Shown here in pieces: positions 28,401 through 40,034 of a DNA stretch of 64,000 nucleotides. The position numbers and the translations under genes were made by a program. The stretch is from Sphagnum compactum. Taxonomy: Eukaryota; Bryophyta; Sphagnopsida; Sphagnales. The DNA lies in NCBI GenBank assembly GCA_965153455.1, contig OZ234499.1, positions 6,830,515 to 6,894,514 on the forward strand, read 5' to 3'. A model generated the notes under the pieces. It searched no databases. It saw only the letters and a program-made list of their open reading frames with translations, and was not told the origin of the DNA. Numbering within the stretch: position 1 is the stretch's first letter; the number at the start of each line of letters is the position of its first letter.

Positions 28401-31400
28401 TTTCACCATGAGTCAGTTAGGTGGGTTATATACACGTTGAGCCACCCTATGATCTCAAGGGTGACCCCATGCCAAGAACCTAAGCTTCTCTACTACCCCT
28501 CTTTCTGATCATGGATCAGCTAGGTGAAGCTTAGATTCTTGGGACGAGCCGGAGGGGGTCACCCTTGAATTCATAGGGGTCATGGATAAAATGTACCCCA
28601 ATCTACTACGTTTCTGACTCTTTGTCCTTCTTTCATATCAAAGGTTCCTGGATATATTGAAACTCATGCAACTCAATGTGAAGGCTAGAAAATGGACCTG
28701 GAAGAATATTACCACTGCGATCAGTGGTGCGGTTGTCATTGTGATTGCAGGCAAAGAGGCGTGTATGATGACGCTTTTGCACCACCACAAATGTAACAGG
28801 TGGCTGGTAATCTGGTTCGAGCGAGGCACAAGCCTTGCGTATGGCATCAAGCTCATAAAGCAGGACTTGATAAAATTGCCCCTCACTCACTCCATCCCTA
28901 CTTGCACATGAGAGCCAAAAAACAATTCATTACTATGTAATGAGACTTGCTTAAAAACCCGTCGAGCACCACACAAAGTGTAGGTAGGGTAAAGCCACCC
29001 CAGAGTGAGCGCCACACCAAAAACAAAGGGGCCTAGGACGAGGTGATAAGAGTATCCATTGTAAAGAAGCACAAGGCAAAGGTTATGAATATATGAATCT
29101 AAACATACTTGGATCCGATCAATATGTGTATAAAGGTGACGGTTCTTACACCTACTTCTTAAGAGTGGGAGGCTATGTTTTTTTTCTGGTGCAAAATTTT
29201 TACATTGTTGTGAATTTTTATGTGAAAAAGGGAATCTTCTGATGAAAATTTCTTCAAATTTAATATAAAAGAAGGGAATATTCTGTTGTGTAATTCTTTG
29301 AATTTATTTAAAGAAGGGAATATTCTGTTGTGTAATTCTTTGAATTGATTTAAAGAAGGGAATATTCTGTTGTGTAATTCTTGGAATTTATTTAAAGAAG
29401 GGAATATTCTGTTGTGTAATTCTTTGAATTTATGTTAAGAAGGGAATATTCTGTTGCAATATTCTTTCTTTCGACGAACCTGTAAAAGATGATGCGCAAA
29501 GGCTTTTGACCTGTTGCTCTTCGAAAAGATATCAAGAGCTCCCTGTGGAAAAAGAATTGTCAAGTCAGGAGAACAATTAGTGGGCCTCATGGGAAGAAGA
29601 TAATATTATGAACTGCCATTCTACAAAAGCATCAAGAACAAAGCACTTAGTCTTTGCTTTTCTTTCGCATCAGAGTTACTGATTTCATGATCACTAAAAG
29701 TATGAGACATTAGAATTATCTGTAAAGTCACCCTCTCTCTTTGGGCCTGCTGTCACCCACTTTCTGTAGTAAAATTTCTACAGAAATTTTATTATATCTC
29801 AGCATTCTAATGCACAAGGTTCGAGAGTAATTAGAGTAGTTGTACAGGAATGAGCAGTTGAAAATATATGTAGCAGCAGTGGAGGCGCTCCGGAATAAGG
29901 AAAGATAGGATGAAACTCAGTTGACCACCAAAATTGGTGGAAAAACTAGTTTGGGTCCCATTTATTTTGTTTTTGTAAATTTTCATTCACAGTTAAGCGT
30001 TTGATGCCCTATTATGCCGAAACTGGCCGTTCTCGACCCCTTTATTTATTCATGTGGCTTTAACAATCACTCTATTGGGCATCAGGTTTTTCTATTTTCA
30101 GTCTTGTGATATTGAAGAGTTGATGAATTTCTCGAAAAAAATTAGCAAAATTTTAGTCAAATCTGCACTACACAAAAAGAAAAACTATAAAAAATTTCCC
30201 AATTTTCTTAGTCAAAAAAGAAAATATAAATATTTTTTGGAAAATTTTTAATTCACACCTTTTTTGGTTAAATTCACACCCTTTCTTCGTGCGTCCAATT
30301 ATATGCAGATTAAATTGTGTGGGGTCTGTGGTCAATCAGGGCACAACTCGAGAACTTGCCCGCAGAAGTAATTGAACTGATAAAGGAACATACTCTTAAA
30401 GTTTAATCTGCATAAAATCGGACGCACGAAGGGTGTGAATTTAACCAAAAAAGGTGTGAATTTAAAATTTTCCTATTTTTTTTCCAAAAAAAAAAACTAA
30501 TGCCATGACTAACATAAAGAAAAAATTTCTTCCTGTAATTACAAGCAATTATTAGCAGCCATGGGTAAGAATAAAAAGGTAAGCAAAGTTTTGAAACCTG
30601 ATCATGCCTCCAGTACAAAGGCCCTTCTGTGGATCAACCCAAGTTTGAAAGAGATCTTGGATCAACTCCTGTCTGTGTGCTTGTGCACACACCAGGCCTG
30701 CATATTTAGTGACTTCAGGCCAATCTTGTGAAGCTACCACCTGCACAGAATTCATAGTTCCAACTTAGTCAAGGCTACTCAACCATGGTTAAAATCAACC
30801 ACAGTTTTTTTTAGCCTGAGTATTTCAGATTTGACCCAAAAAAAAAAAACCCTAAACCTTAAACCCTCTAAAGCCCTAAACCCTAAACCCATAAACTTCA
30901 ATGTAAGGAGATAACCAACAAGAACTGAACAGATTTGGGTATGGGCTTTCGGTGGGGGGTTGGGAGGTAGTGTGGCTCACCGCTGCAATTGAAGGACTTA
31001 GATCCTCCCCGGGATGTGGATGTGTAACATCTGCACCAAAGATGATGGTGGGGATATCACTCACGAGTGGCATTCGTCGTGTGAGTGCATCAACTAAGAC
31101 CGTGTTCCGACCTCCGACCTGATCACAACAGACCAAGCAGAACGTCACCATTATGGGGTAACAATTTTGAAAAAAAAAAAAAAGTCCTTGAAATCTGGTG
31201 ACTTTGGTGCTAAAAAAGGCACCAAACCCGAAACCCTAAACCCTAAACCCAAAAGAAAATGCTGGGCCTTAACCCTTGACTATGGTAATGGGAACATTAA
31301 ACTATAGTAAAATATCACACTACGAAATTGATGTCTGTGTATGAGTCATTTGAACGTACCTACAGAATTACCTACCTACCTATGAGCCTTACCTACTTTC

Positions 31401-34400
31401 CTCTCTTTTACCTTAAGGAAATTGCAATCGGAAACCCTATTTGTGAAGCCCTTAAGTATGGTAAAACTCACCGTATAAATTATTTATACTAGACATGGAT
31501 GAAACCACAAAGTTTACCTCAGTTAAATGTAAGGTAAACCCTATCATCATGTATGTTGTTGTGTAATACACATGAAAAAACCGTTAAAAGGTAAAAAATG
31601 TGATACTATGCACCTTGACATTGATCTTCAAGGCAACATTGGCCAAGTACTGCTTGCTCATTCTGAACACATGCTTGGTCAAGCAACATTGTGAGACGAC
31701 GCCAATATTGGTCTCGCATTGCTTTTTCAGATCACCTTCATAACACAATAGGCCAAGTTGATCCCTATCGGTTCAAAATGAAAAAAGAAAAGATGAAAAA
31801 AAAAGAGAAAAAAATTAGACCTTTTCTTGTCATAACTGACATGCTTCTTCTAGTAGCAACAGCACATGACATAATATATTATATTTTAAAGTGAATTTTT
31901 CAGGGTTTTTTTGGGGAATTTCTGTATCTCATCAAACCGTGGTGGCATTTCAAGTTTGTGAAACAAGTCTTGCACCATGTATTAGAGTTATCCGTAAAGT
32001 AAGAAAAACACAGCACGCCTCCACTACTGCTACATATATTGTCACTCCTCCTAACTGTACAATTACTATAATTAGTCTCGAACCTTATGCATTGAATGCT
32101 GAGTATCAGCTAAGATTTATTAAAATGTCTTTAGTTTGCGGATACCACTGAAAGAGGGGATAGGGGCTGTAAGGAGGCCCAAAGAAACGGTGAAGACAGG
32201 GCTACTTTACGGATAACTCTATTGTGTGACAAAAACACACTTTGAGACACTTTACTTACGTACCATAAAGGGCTCCATTGTTGTCGGGCAGTATGGCTAT
32301 GAGGAGGTCTAAGCCTTTGCCCTCGGTCCTTCTTTTCACTTCATCACATAGTTGCAAAAGTGCACGACTTGAATGCTCTGGACGCACACTTCGTACCGGA
32401 ACAAATGGTTCAATCTGAAAATCCTGTGTTATCCATCCATCCATCCATTCATTCATCCATCCATTTATCCATCCACAAAGACCCAAACTCAAAATTGGTA
32501 AAGAATTTGCATTACGATCAAATTAGGGTTTAGAGTTTAGGGTTTAGAGTTTAGGGTTTAGAGTTTAGAGTTTAGAGTTTAGGGTTTTGTTGAGGGTTTA
32601 AGGACTTTTCATAAATTTTTTTGGAAATATTTCAAAAACAGAAAGGTGTCTGTTAATGGAGTGTAACCCATTCTGCTAGCTTGGGCGAGAATGGAAAGTT
32701 CACAGGAAAATATGCACACTCAACAATACAAAAGCAAAATTTGTCCAAAATTCTTCATTGGCAAACAAAACCTAATTTCAACCAACAAATAAATACATAA
32801 TAAAATGAGGGGGACTTTTCGGTATATGGTGAAATACCATTCCAGAAGTTTGGCACATCTGAGCAAGTTTGAAGCAAAAGCTGTGCACGGAATTCTCTTG
32901 CACATTTCTTGAGAAATTGAGACACGCCCAATAGTTGACAGCACCTCCATTAACCATTTTCTATCCATTGGAAAAACCCACACTCGGTCAATGATCTCAG
33001 CAACAAAGAACTTTCTTTCTTTTGCTAATCTGAATCCAATCTTAAACCTTATTACCATTGGCACAATTTCAGTCAAATTCTTGAGCAGGAAACCCACCTT
33101 CAGACATTGTGTCTTTTATAATATCCATGTTAACACAAATGAGGCTTGCAACACTCCAACAAAATGCATCCCTGTTCATTCAGAGTGAATTTCTTGACTA
33201 GTGGATCCCCTATGGATTCATTGATCCACTCAAGAGAGACTGGTGAATTGCACTCACATTTTGTATAATAGTGCAATGGATTCATTGATCCACTCAAATG
33301 GATGGAGATTAATGAATTGCAGTGGATTCACTGATCCACTCAAGAGGAGGGACTAATGAATTGCACCCACATACATTTTGTAGTAGTGCAAAAAAGAATT
33401 CACAATGAATGAAAGAGGATGATAGTGATCGAGCACCCCCAAGCAAGGAGGTTTCAGTTTCCACCAGTGTGTTATGGTTCTCTCTTTTCCAGAGAAAGAA
33501 CTGGTGGGTAAGGGCCAACTACATATATGAACCCTTGAACAGATGTTCTCAACAAATTCAAAGGACGGGTTTTGAGCTAGAATTGTGATTCTCAAAATAT
33601 CAAAGAACTCGTCAAAGAACCTTCAACCTACTACCCTTGTGTAAGACTAAACCTCCCACTTCTAGGCCTTGAACTGCAGGTTCTTTGTCTTTTGAGGAAA
33701 ATTGCCTTGTTTCTTTGGAAATTGTTCAAAAACCCAAAACTGATGAAGGCTTACTACTTAATCTTAACTCTTCAAAACCAAGACCAGGAACTAATTGGGG
33801 TTCTTTGATTTTTGCAAAAACCTTAGACCTGGAGGTCATAACGAAATCAAAGAACTGCCTGCCCAACAATGGATTTCACTCTTATGAGTGAAAATTAAAC
33901 CATGACATAATATCACATACCTTATGCATCATGTTCCACTGCCCAACTTGCGGTAGACACTCTTTCTCCCTGCCCGAATCATGGTACTTGAGCTATACAC
34001 ACGATCCACACACAATCTTCGACCCCAAAGGTCAAAGGACAAACTAGTGGAGCTTCTTCCCCCACACAACACATGGAAAGTACTTAAAAGGATCAGCTTC
34101 CACATTGACAGAACAAATAATTATTAAGTATTTCAAAAAATCAATTCATTTAATTTGTTTTTGAAATATATGTAATTTTTCATGATATGCAGAAGCTTAC
34201 TATGATACTGTGTGATGTGAGTAACCAGAATTAAATTCAGATTGTAGCCTGCAATAAATTATGAGGGTTTTCAACACCTCAGTTCATATATATTTTCACA
34301 TATTAATTCATTTTCAATAATACTTAAAAGGATTATTTCATGACAAAAAACAAACCCACCCGTGGAGCTGGTAGAATGCGAGCCTCCACTTGTGCAAGCT

Positions 34401-37400
34401 GCGCACTTATGTGAATCCCAAACTCTTGTGCGTATGGATCGTGATGGTATGCATTGTGATGCACTGTCTACCATCCCAATTCACCCATCAACCATCCTGC
34501 ATGTTATTTCTTCACTTCAGAAATCCCACGGTTCAAAACTCAAATTAGACATTAGGCTTATCCATAAAGTCTCACGATTAGGGGGCGAGGGAACTGCCAG
34601 TTTCGGCATGATAGGGCATCAAACCCATAACTGGGAATGAAAATTTTACAAAGCGAAATAACTGGGACCCAAACTAGTTTTTCCACCAATTTTGGTAATG
34701 AACTGAGTTTCATCCTATCTTTCCTTTTGCATGAGCGCCTCCACTGCTCCTACATATATTTTCACCGCTCCTATCTGTACAACTACTATAATTACTCTCG
34801 AACCTTGTGCCTTCAATGCTGAGTTTCAGCATTTCATACGGAGATTTAATAAAATTTCATTACATGGCGGATACCACTGAAAGAGAGGATACGAGGTGGA
34901 AGCAGGCCCAAAGACAGGGTGAACACAGGGTGAATTTACGGATAACTCTGTTATTGTTCTATCTGACATTTCGATCAGAGATGGAAAACTAAGGACTAAA
35001 CTGGGCATGACTTTATGGATCACTCTATCACTAATATTTTTTTTGCAAAAATCCTTCCAATGAAAAAAAAGGGTGCATGTACCTCAAGCAAAGTGCCCAT
35101 CATTCATTTTAGTGTACGTACTTGAGTAAAAACATGCGTTTTCAAAAAAAAATTCATGGTGATTATTCAGATAATTATTTATTTATTTTTGGGATGGGCA
35201 GGGTGTCAAAAAACATTTCAAATTTTTTGAAGGAACCTGAAGGATGTCTTGCTCACGATCTTTCGGGCGTTGACATGTGACTCTGAGAAGTGCTGTGATT
35301 TGGCGCTCAGTTAAGCGTTTAGAGTACCTCTGACCTTCCACGATTTTGCACACCTCGATAGGGAGATAATTCGACCGTTGTTGAGTGCCCACTTCAAGGC
35401 ATGGCAACTCTGGATATCGAATGATGTACCCATACGTTTCACGAAAGTAATCAATAACAGACTTCATAGAACCCTCTTCATCAACAGGAAATCTGGATTC
35501 ATAGCCCACATAAGACAAACACAAATCAATCTAACCACCCTCCAAGATGACAATTTACTTATTTATTTATTTATTATTTTTTAAGGAAATTATAAATCAT
35601 GAGCTGAAGTACCTAAAACATTTTTTTAAAAAAGCACTTGAAATAGAACATTCATAGAGGCCCCTCCAAAAACTACCACCACACAACGAATTGTGTGTGA
35701 ACTACTACTTACTGTAGATGTTTTGTAGCCTGATTGGTGAGCCCTGAGATACGGTACTTGCGCCGCATACTTCCACGGTGAGTAACTTCCACCTTCACTC
35801 CCTTCAACACCTTCTTGATCTGCCAAACAAGTCCACTCTTTGGCTTAGATGGGGATCAAGATCTCAAAGACTGGTGCAAACCCAACCAAAAGGAAAAACC
35901 ACAGTCTAGAGTGACTGACTCAAATCTTGTTGCAAAGTTTGTTGCTACTTCACAAATTAAGGTGTGTCTTGGCAGCTAAAAACTTTCACACGCAAATAAC
36001 TATGTTAGGTGTGAAGATCATCATTTGGTATGCCGAAAAGCATTGAGCTTCTTCACACCTTTACTCGATCAGAATCAGTCAAGCTTCTGGTTAAATCCTT
36101 ATGCAATAGATCGTGGATGAACTCCAGCACGGGTTTCGGCTCAATGAAAACTGTTGATGACATATCTGTAACAACAACCAACAACAACAAAACCATGCAA
36201 GAATCAAACATTAGGCTAGAGGGGAGTTCACTATGAAAAATGAACTCTCACGACAAAATAGAGTGTTAATTATTTACCCGCATCCTCACCCATAGACACT
36301 AAAATCTGGACATCATGAAGTGAGAGACTGGGGACAGGGGATTTGAATGCCACCACCTCCATGTGGGTTGCTATGAGTAGTCTCCCACCTATCTATTTAG
36401 AGTCAGAGTTTTTAGTTTTATGGGTGGGGTTGGAAAAAAAGTGAATAACTAAACTTGGATGTGAGAAATATTACTAAACAGGGTGACATACTGAGCACCT
36501 CTGGAGGAGGTGCTCTTCACTACTTATGACAATGGGGTTTGCCAAGAACCTTGTGAGACTCCTCTTAAATTATGAGGATCTATCTGAAATTTTTGTTTTT
36601 CAGGAAGGCAGGTGTGATGCCTACATATAATTTTTCGGTTCCAGGATATAATTTTACAGGTCATGGGTAGCTCACCGATGTTGAGAGAAAGACCCATCTG
36701 AGTTGGCCTTATGCTTTGATAGAAGCCACGCCAGCTCTCTAATCCATCTCCCAATGATTTTCTCATACCAAGATTTGGTGAGTAAAAGGAGCGTCCAACA
36801 GGTACATATCTGCCAAAGAAAAAAAGTTAAAGATTCAATAAGAACAGGAAAAAAAAGTAAGAAACCCTTTCTTGGAAAAATTTAGTTCCTTTATAATGCA
36901 GAAAAAAAACCCAACACCCAAAGAGGGAAGGAAAAAAAAAGAAAAAAAAAGAACTGCAAAATCAATTCATAACCAATAGACAATGGAAAAAGAGAGAAAA
37001 CCATGTATATATAAACAGGGATGAAAATCCATCCACAAAAAGTACAAGGCATGTCGAAGCAAATTTAAACACACTAAAGGAAAACCAAAACAATCAAAAC
37101 AGTAGTAACGAAGTAGAAGACCTAATGCTAAAAGGGCATCATCTGTCACAAATCAGCTAGTGATGGAGGTGCACAGGGATGGAAAAAGCTTCTTCAAAAT
37201 GTGAAAGTTGTAGTTGCAAACAGTGCAAAACTAAACATTGAAATTATAAGGAATAGAAATGACAGATTTTTTACACTGGGAGGACCAGCTAGGGTTATGT
37301 CGGATTTTGCAAAAACCTATGTTGAAGTGCAAAAAGGAAAATATTCCATAGCTTCTTACTTACTTACTTACTTACCTGTGAGTTGGAAGCTCCCTCAAGA

Positions 37401-39259
37401 CAATGTCAAGAACTTGTAGAGCTTCCTGTGGAGCATCTGCTTGGTGACCAGCCAAGAATTGGCCAAGGTGATGCAAGTCTGCACGCGCTGCAAACTTGAT
37501 AACCACCTTGAATGATCGTTCTCTTCTGCAAATTTCATTCAATTTTTTCTTAAGACCACTGAGCTATCTAAGTATCTGCTATGATCTCAGATCATGGAGG
37601 AGTTCTCTTATCCTCTTCCTCTGACTATGATAATGTTATGCAATAAAAGAATTTTCTACATGAGGAAAAAAAAACCCCAACTTGAAATCAAGCTTCCTGA
37701 AATCAATCATCAAAGCTCTAGATACTGTATTGTGATTGTTGTAACCAAATTGGGTGCTTCAAGAAATTTTGATCACAATCTGGACATGATGTGACAAAAA
37801 TCGAAGACACCTCTATTTATGTATGTGTCTCTGGGTGTTTCAAAGAATTCTAGTTGCAATAATTCAGAGAGTTGAGTTGACAACAATCTGGACAAGGCGC
37901 CTCTATTATGTGACTTTGGGTGTTCCAAAGAATTTTGATGGCAATCTTGAAAATCAACAACAATCGAAATCGAAGTCATTTGATCTATTTGTGTGCCTAT
38001 GAGGGTGTTTCAAAGGATTTTGATCGCAATCTGGACAGTGTGACAAAAAATCAAAGGAGCCGAGCTACTTCTGTGCCATTGGATGCTTCAAGGTCTTGTA
38101 ACTGGGTTGTCATGTGTATTACATGTTGGCTAGAGTAGTGTTGTTGTTGGTGTTGGTGGTGGTGGTACTGGGGGCATCATTGACTTGCAGGCTTTCCTCT
38201 TGAGATTGTTGCAGAATTATGTGGAACTCTTTGAATTCAAAGGGCAATGCTCCTGCAGTGTACATGCTTTTACGGCCATCATATACAGGCAAGCGTTGTC
38301 CCAAGGAAGACTCTCTGTGGAGCTTCACTAGTTGCTCCATCACTGCTCGATTCACAGCGCGAGATGTTACCTCTGGTGTTATGGATACCTGCAGAATCAG
38401 TATCGAGCTCTAGTCATTCATATCAGGATTCCTGAATTGTGAGTTTGCAGATCTTGATCAAGAAAAAAAAAGCTCATTATCATCATCATCATCATGTCCA
38501 TTTTGCAAAATTAATCGGCTACGTTTTTGATGGAAGAAAACTCATGAGCCCTTGAAATGGGTGGTGATCAACACTTGAAGATCATGAATATCAACAGGAT
38601 CGATCGATTGAACTGTATCAAAAAGCTGATGATCACGATTCATGAATTGTGAGTTTGCAGATCTGGATCGAGCTGAACAAAAGCTCATTCATCATCATCT
38701 ACTCCATTCTGCAAAAGCCTACGTCCACAGACAGAAGAAGAACTAGAAGAGACTTGAGGTCACTCACGTCATACTGGTGGAGATCCTTGTAGTCTGGAAA
38801 CTGCTGCAGCTGTGCAAAGAAGTGATTCGCCTTGATCATACACTTCTGACCCATACGGCCTTTACCAGGTCTCAGCGGAAAACGCAACGTCTTGCTGGAT
38901 ACAGGAGGAGACGGCCCCGGGGGATCAGCTGCAGCTGCTCCTTGCAGCAGCAGCAGCTGCTGCTCCTCTGCTGGAAGAAGTACAGCTTCAAGAGTTGTAG
39001 CCGGTGCTGCTGCTCCTTGCGGTCTTTGAGCAGCGGCTACAACAACTTCTTCTTCGCCTCCTGCTTGTTGTTGTTGTTGTTGCCTAGGCCGGCTCCGTAT
39101 TGTTGCAGATCTCCGCCCTCCTCGTCTTCCGGCGGGACCTGCACTAGGTTCATCTGCTGCAGCACCTGCTAGAGCGAATTCTTGGACTCCGGCGGCATGC
39201 GGAGGAGCTGGTACTCGCTCCTCAACAAATTCCCGTGGAGTTTTCCGCCTCCGCGGCAT
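25420..39259 (-). CDS. AGO1: Argonaute, AGO1/AGO10 clade (small-RNA slicer)
   Basis: Binds miRNA or siRNA and cleaves or represses matching RNA in RISC. Twenty minus-strand exons join in phase to 1016 residues: 38768-39259, 38123-38388, 37376-37525, 36676-36809, 36059-36165, 35713-35819, 35237-35492, 34360-34467, 33921-33992, 32838-32960, 32264-32414, 31614-31735, 30981-31118, 30598-30740, 29480-29542, 28698-28897, 28131-28204, 27510-27604, 27298-27329, 25420-25637. The start MPRRRKTP resembles the clade's basic N-terminus, followed by an Ala/Gln-rich region and [11 protein letters not shown] lies at about 348-480, MID near NIGVVSQCC, and PIWI has Asp726 (GADVTHP), Glu767 (AHRQE), Asp812 (FYRDG) and His952 (YYAHL), the complete slicer tetrad. 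It ends NVKKVMFYC, typical of AGO1/AGO10. Exon 19 is only 32 bases. AGO1 and AGO10 cannot be separated by eye; the symbol means clade. Confidence 0.95.
25717..25830 (+). mobile_element. Miniature inverted-repeat element, family M1, truncated copy A
   Basis: Begins with the family terminus 'agagttatccgtaaagt', then 'cccctctttcagtggtat' shared with other copies; the far end is missing. It lies in Argonaute intron 19. Confidence 0.75.
26390..26460. repeat. Interstitial telomere-type repeats (CCCTAAA), Argonaute intron 19
   Basis: Short runs of 'aaaccctaaaccctaaa' and one opposite 'tttagggttta' form a small inverted arrangement. Confidence 0.85.
26457..26524. repeat. Short hairpin in Argonaute intron 19
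   Basis: 'aaaaaccagcagatc' faces 'gatctgctggttttt' with a loop of about 36 bases. A third partial copy, 'gatctgctggtt', lies at about 26544. Confidence 0.8.
26875..27306. repeat. ~221-bp tandem duplication covering an Argonaute splice donor
   Basis: Two near-identical units start at 26875 and 27096. Each contains 'caagtaaagaccttgtgc' and 'cagttagtgatggaggtgc' and ends at 'gctcaccaattgaga'. The end of the second unit is the 3' part of exon 19 and its donor (27298/27297). The first unit carries a copy of the same donor without the rest of the exon. Confidence 0.9.
29271..29460. repeat. 42-bp tandem repeat, about 4.5 copies
   Basis: The unit has 'gaagggaatattctgttg' and 'tgtaattctttgaattta'. 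Starts at 29271, 29313, 29355, 29397 and 29439 give an exact 42-bp period. It lies in Argonaute intron 15, directly next to exon 15. Confidence 0.95.
29712..30045 (+). mobile_element. Family M1 element, near full-length copy B
   Basis: Starts 'agaattatctgtaaagt', has 'gcacaaggttcgagag', 'atatgtagcagcagtgg' and 'actagtttgggtccca', and continues through 'gtttgatgccctattatg', all matched in reverse by copy D. It lies in Argonaute intron 14. Confidence 0.85.
30239..30473. mobile_element. 235-bp Mutator-like miniature element with ~70-bp terminal inverted repeats
   Basis: The arms at 30239-30313 and 30400-30473 are near-perfect inverted copies ('attcacaccttttttggtt' against its reverse complement, and 'cttcgtgcgtcc' against 'ggacgcacgaag'). 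Long terminal repeats and T-rich 9-base flanks (approximate, 'atatttttt' and 'tattttttt') fit Mutator-like elements. It sits in Argonaute intron 14. Confidence 0.85.
30309..30371 (+). pseudogene. CCHC zinc-knuckle remnant inside the Mutator-like element
   Basis: The plus strand reads [19 protein letters not shown] then stop. The spacing C-x2-C-x4-H-x4-C is that of the zinc knuckle found near the C-terminus of Mutator-like transposases. Only this motif remains between the terminal repeats. Confidence 0.7.
30846..30893. repeat. Interstitial telomere-type repeats, Argonaute intron 13
   Basis: Degenerate 'ccctaaa' heptamers; a smaller group lies at 31228-31250 in intron 12. Confidence 0.85.
31984..32220 (-). 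mobile_element. Family M1 element, copy C, with perfect 18-bp terminal inverted repeats
   Basis: The left end 'agagttatccgtaaagta' is repeated exactly in reverse complement at the right end. The flanks share 'att' on both sides, a possible 3-bp target-site duplication. The internal sequence runs opposite to copies A and B. Argonaute intron 11; 237 bp. Confidence 0.92.
32526..32586. repeat. Interstitial TTTAGGG-type repeats, Argonaute intron 10
   Basis: Alternating 'tttaggg' and 'tttagag' heptamers, opposite in orientation to the CCCTAAA runs of introns 12 and 13. Confidence 0.9.
33195..33350. repeat. Degenerate tandem repeat with the palindrome tggattcattgatcca, 3 copies
   Basis: 'ggattcattgatccactcaa' recurs three times at intervals of about 60 bases (once as 'cactgatcc'), followed by 'aatgaattgca'-like words. 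Argonaute intron 9. Confidence 0.8.
34554..34949 (-). mobile_element. Family M1 element, longest copy D (~396 bp)
   Basis: Bounded by 'aggcttatccataaagt' and the inverted 'ttacggataactct'. It contains reverse complements of the 'actagtttgggtcc' and 'gcctccactgctcctac' blocks. Argonaute intron 7. A further terminus-like piece, 'actttatggatcactct', follows at about 35010. Confidence 0.85.
37021..37175. repeat. Diverged copy of the intron 19 repeat, Argonaute intron 3
   Basis: 'agtacaaggca', 'gaagacctaa' and 'agtgatggaggtgcac' appear in the same order as at 26847-27270, so this is a dispersed repeat family in the same orientation. Confidence 0.7.
37740..38095. repeat. Degenerate ~90-bp tandem repeat, Argonaute intron 2
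   Basis: About four diverged units built on 'gggtgtttcaaagaattttg' followed by 'gcaatctggaca' or similar. Confidence 0.75.
38430..38735. repeat. ~215-bp direct duplication with (ATC)n tract, Argonaute intron 1
   Basis: 'gaattgtgagtttgcagatc' occurs at about 38435 and 38645. Both are followed by 'gctcattatcatcatc'-like runs and 'attttgcaaaa'/'attctgcaaaa'. Confidence 0.8.
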
Positions 39260-39617
39260 GATGCGAAAATTAAACGACTTGGACGTAGCAGCAGCAGCAG
39301 CAACAGCGCCGTGCGAAGAGGAAGCTGACTTGCCGCACAAGCTGCCAGAGGATGTCGATCAGGCATATACCTATCTCCCGGGCTGCGGTTTCTGCAGCAA
39401 ATTTAAGGACTAACTAGTCTTGTCTTCTGCCATGATGTACAAGAGCTTCATGGCAGCAGACACCTGCAAAGCTGATTCAGATCTTGACAGACCAACTTCA
39501 ACCCAATTCGCAAAGAATTACATGGCTCCTGACCACTTCCGAAATGCTACAAAAGATCTACCACAAGAGCTGATCCACCAAGTCAAGTGCGAAAACAAGA
39601 ACGAAAACACACACACA

Positions 39618-39656
<39 letters not shown>

Positions 39657-39962
39657 CGCTTGACTTGGTGCGATCTTGAGATCCACAAAAAAAAAACACA
39701 AACAAAATCTCTCTCTCTCAGCGAGAAGGAAAATAAAAAGAAAAGTTCTTTGTTTTTTTCCACGACCACAGAATATAATTCTCTCAAGTCGCTGAAGAGA
39801 GAAATGCGCAAGGAAACCGAACGAAGCAGCGGGAGGAAAAAAAAAACGAAAACCTTCGCAAAACACACACACACACACAACACAACTGCAGCAAAACCAA
39901 CAAAGCGAGCAAACCAGCGCAAGCTCGCGAGCAGGCGAGAGACTCGCAGTGTTTATAAAATA
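39260..39962 (-). promoter_or_regulatory. Argonaute 5' leader and core promoter candidate
   Basis: A TATA-like 'ttttataaac' (minus strand, about 39950-39959) stands at the edge of an AT-rich block; sequence downstream is GC-richer, with (CT)n/(GA)n tracts at about 39618-39653. Initiation near 39925 would give a leader of about 660 bases, perhaps with an intron (donor 'gataggtat' near 39371). The frames seen here on both strands are low-complexity and not credible proteins. Confidence 0.45.
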
Positions 39963-39980
39963 AATTAATTAAAAAAAAAA

Positions 39981-40001
39981 TTGGCGAAGAATTTTCGCCA
40001 A
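39981..40001. repeat. 21-bp palindrome ttggcgaa-N5-ttcgccaa
   Basis: A perfect inverted pair of 8-base arms just upstream of the Argonaute TATA-like motif. The arms resemble half of an E2F-type GGCGAA core, but the match is short. Confidence 0.5.
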
Positions 40002-40034
40002 ATTTCTACCTGAGAAATATGATTTCAACTGATT

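Noticed and set aside
32720-33097. 125-residue minus-strand frame near Argonaute exon 10
   Set aside because: It is in the wrong frame; the adjacent frame encodes the conserved Argonaute exon ([16 protein letters not shown]).
39420-39968. 182-residue plus-strand and 134-residue minus-strand frames upstream of Argonaute
   Set aside because: Both are produced by CT/GA and AC/GT microsatellites in the Argonaute leader and lack complexity.
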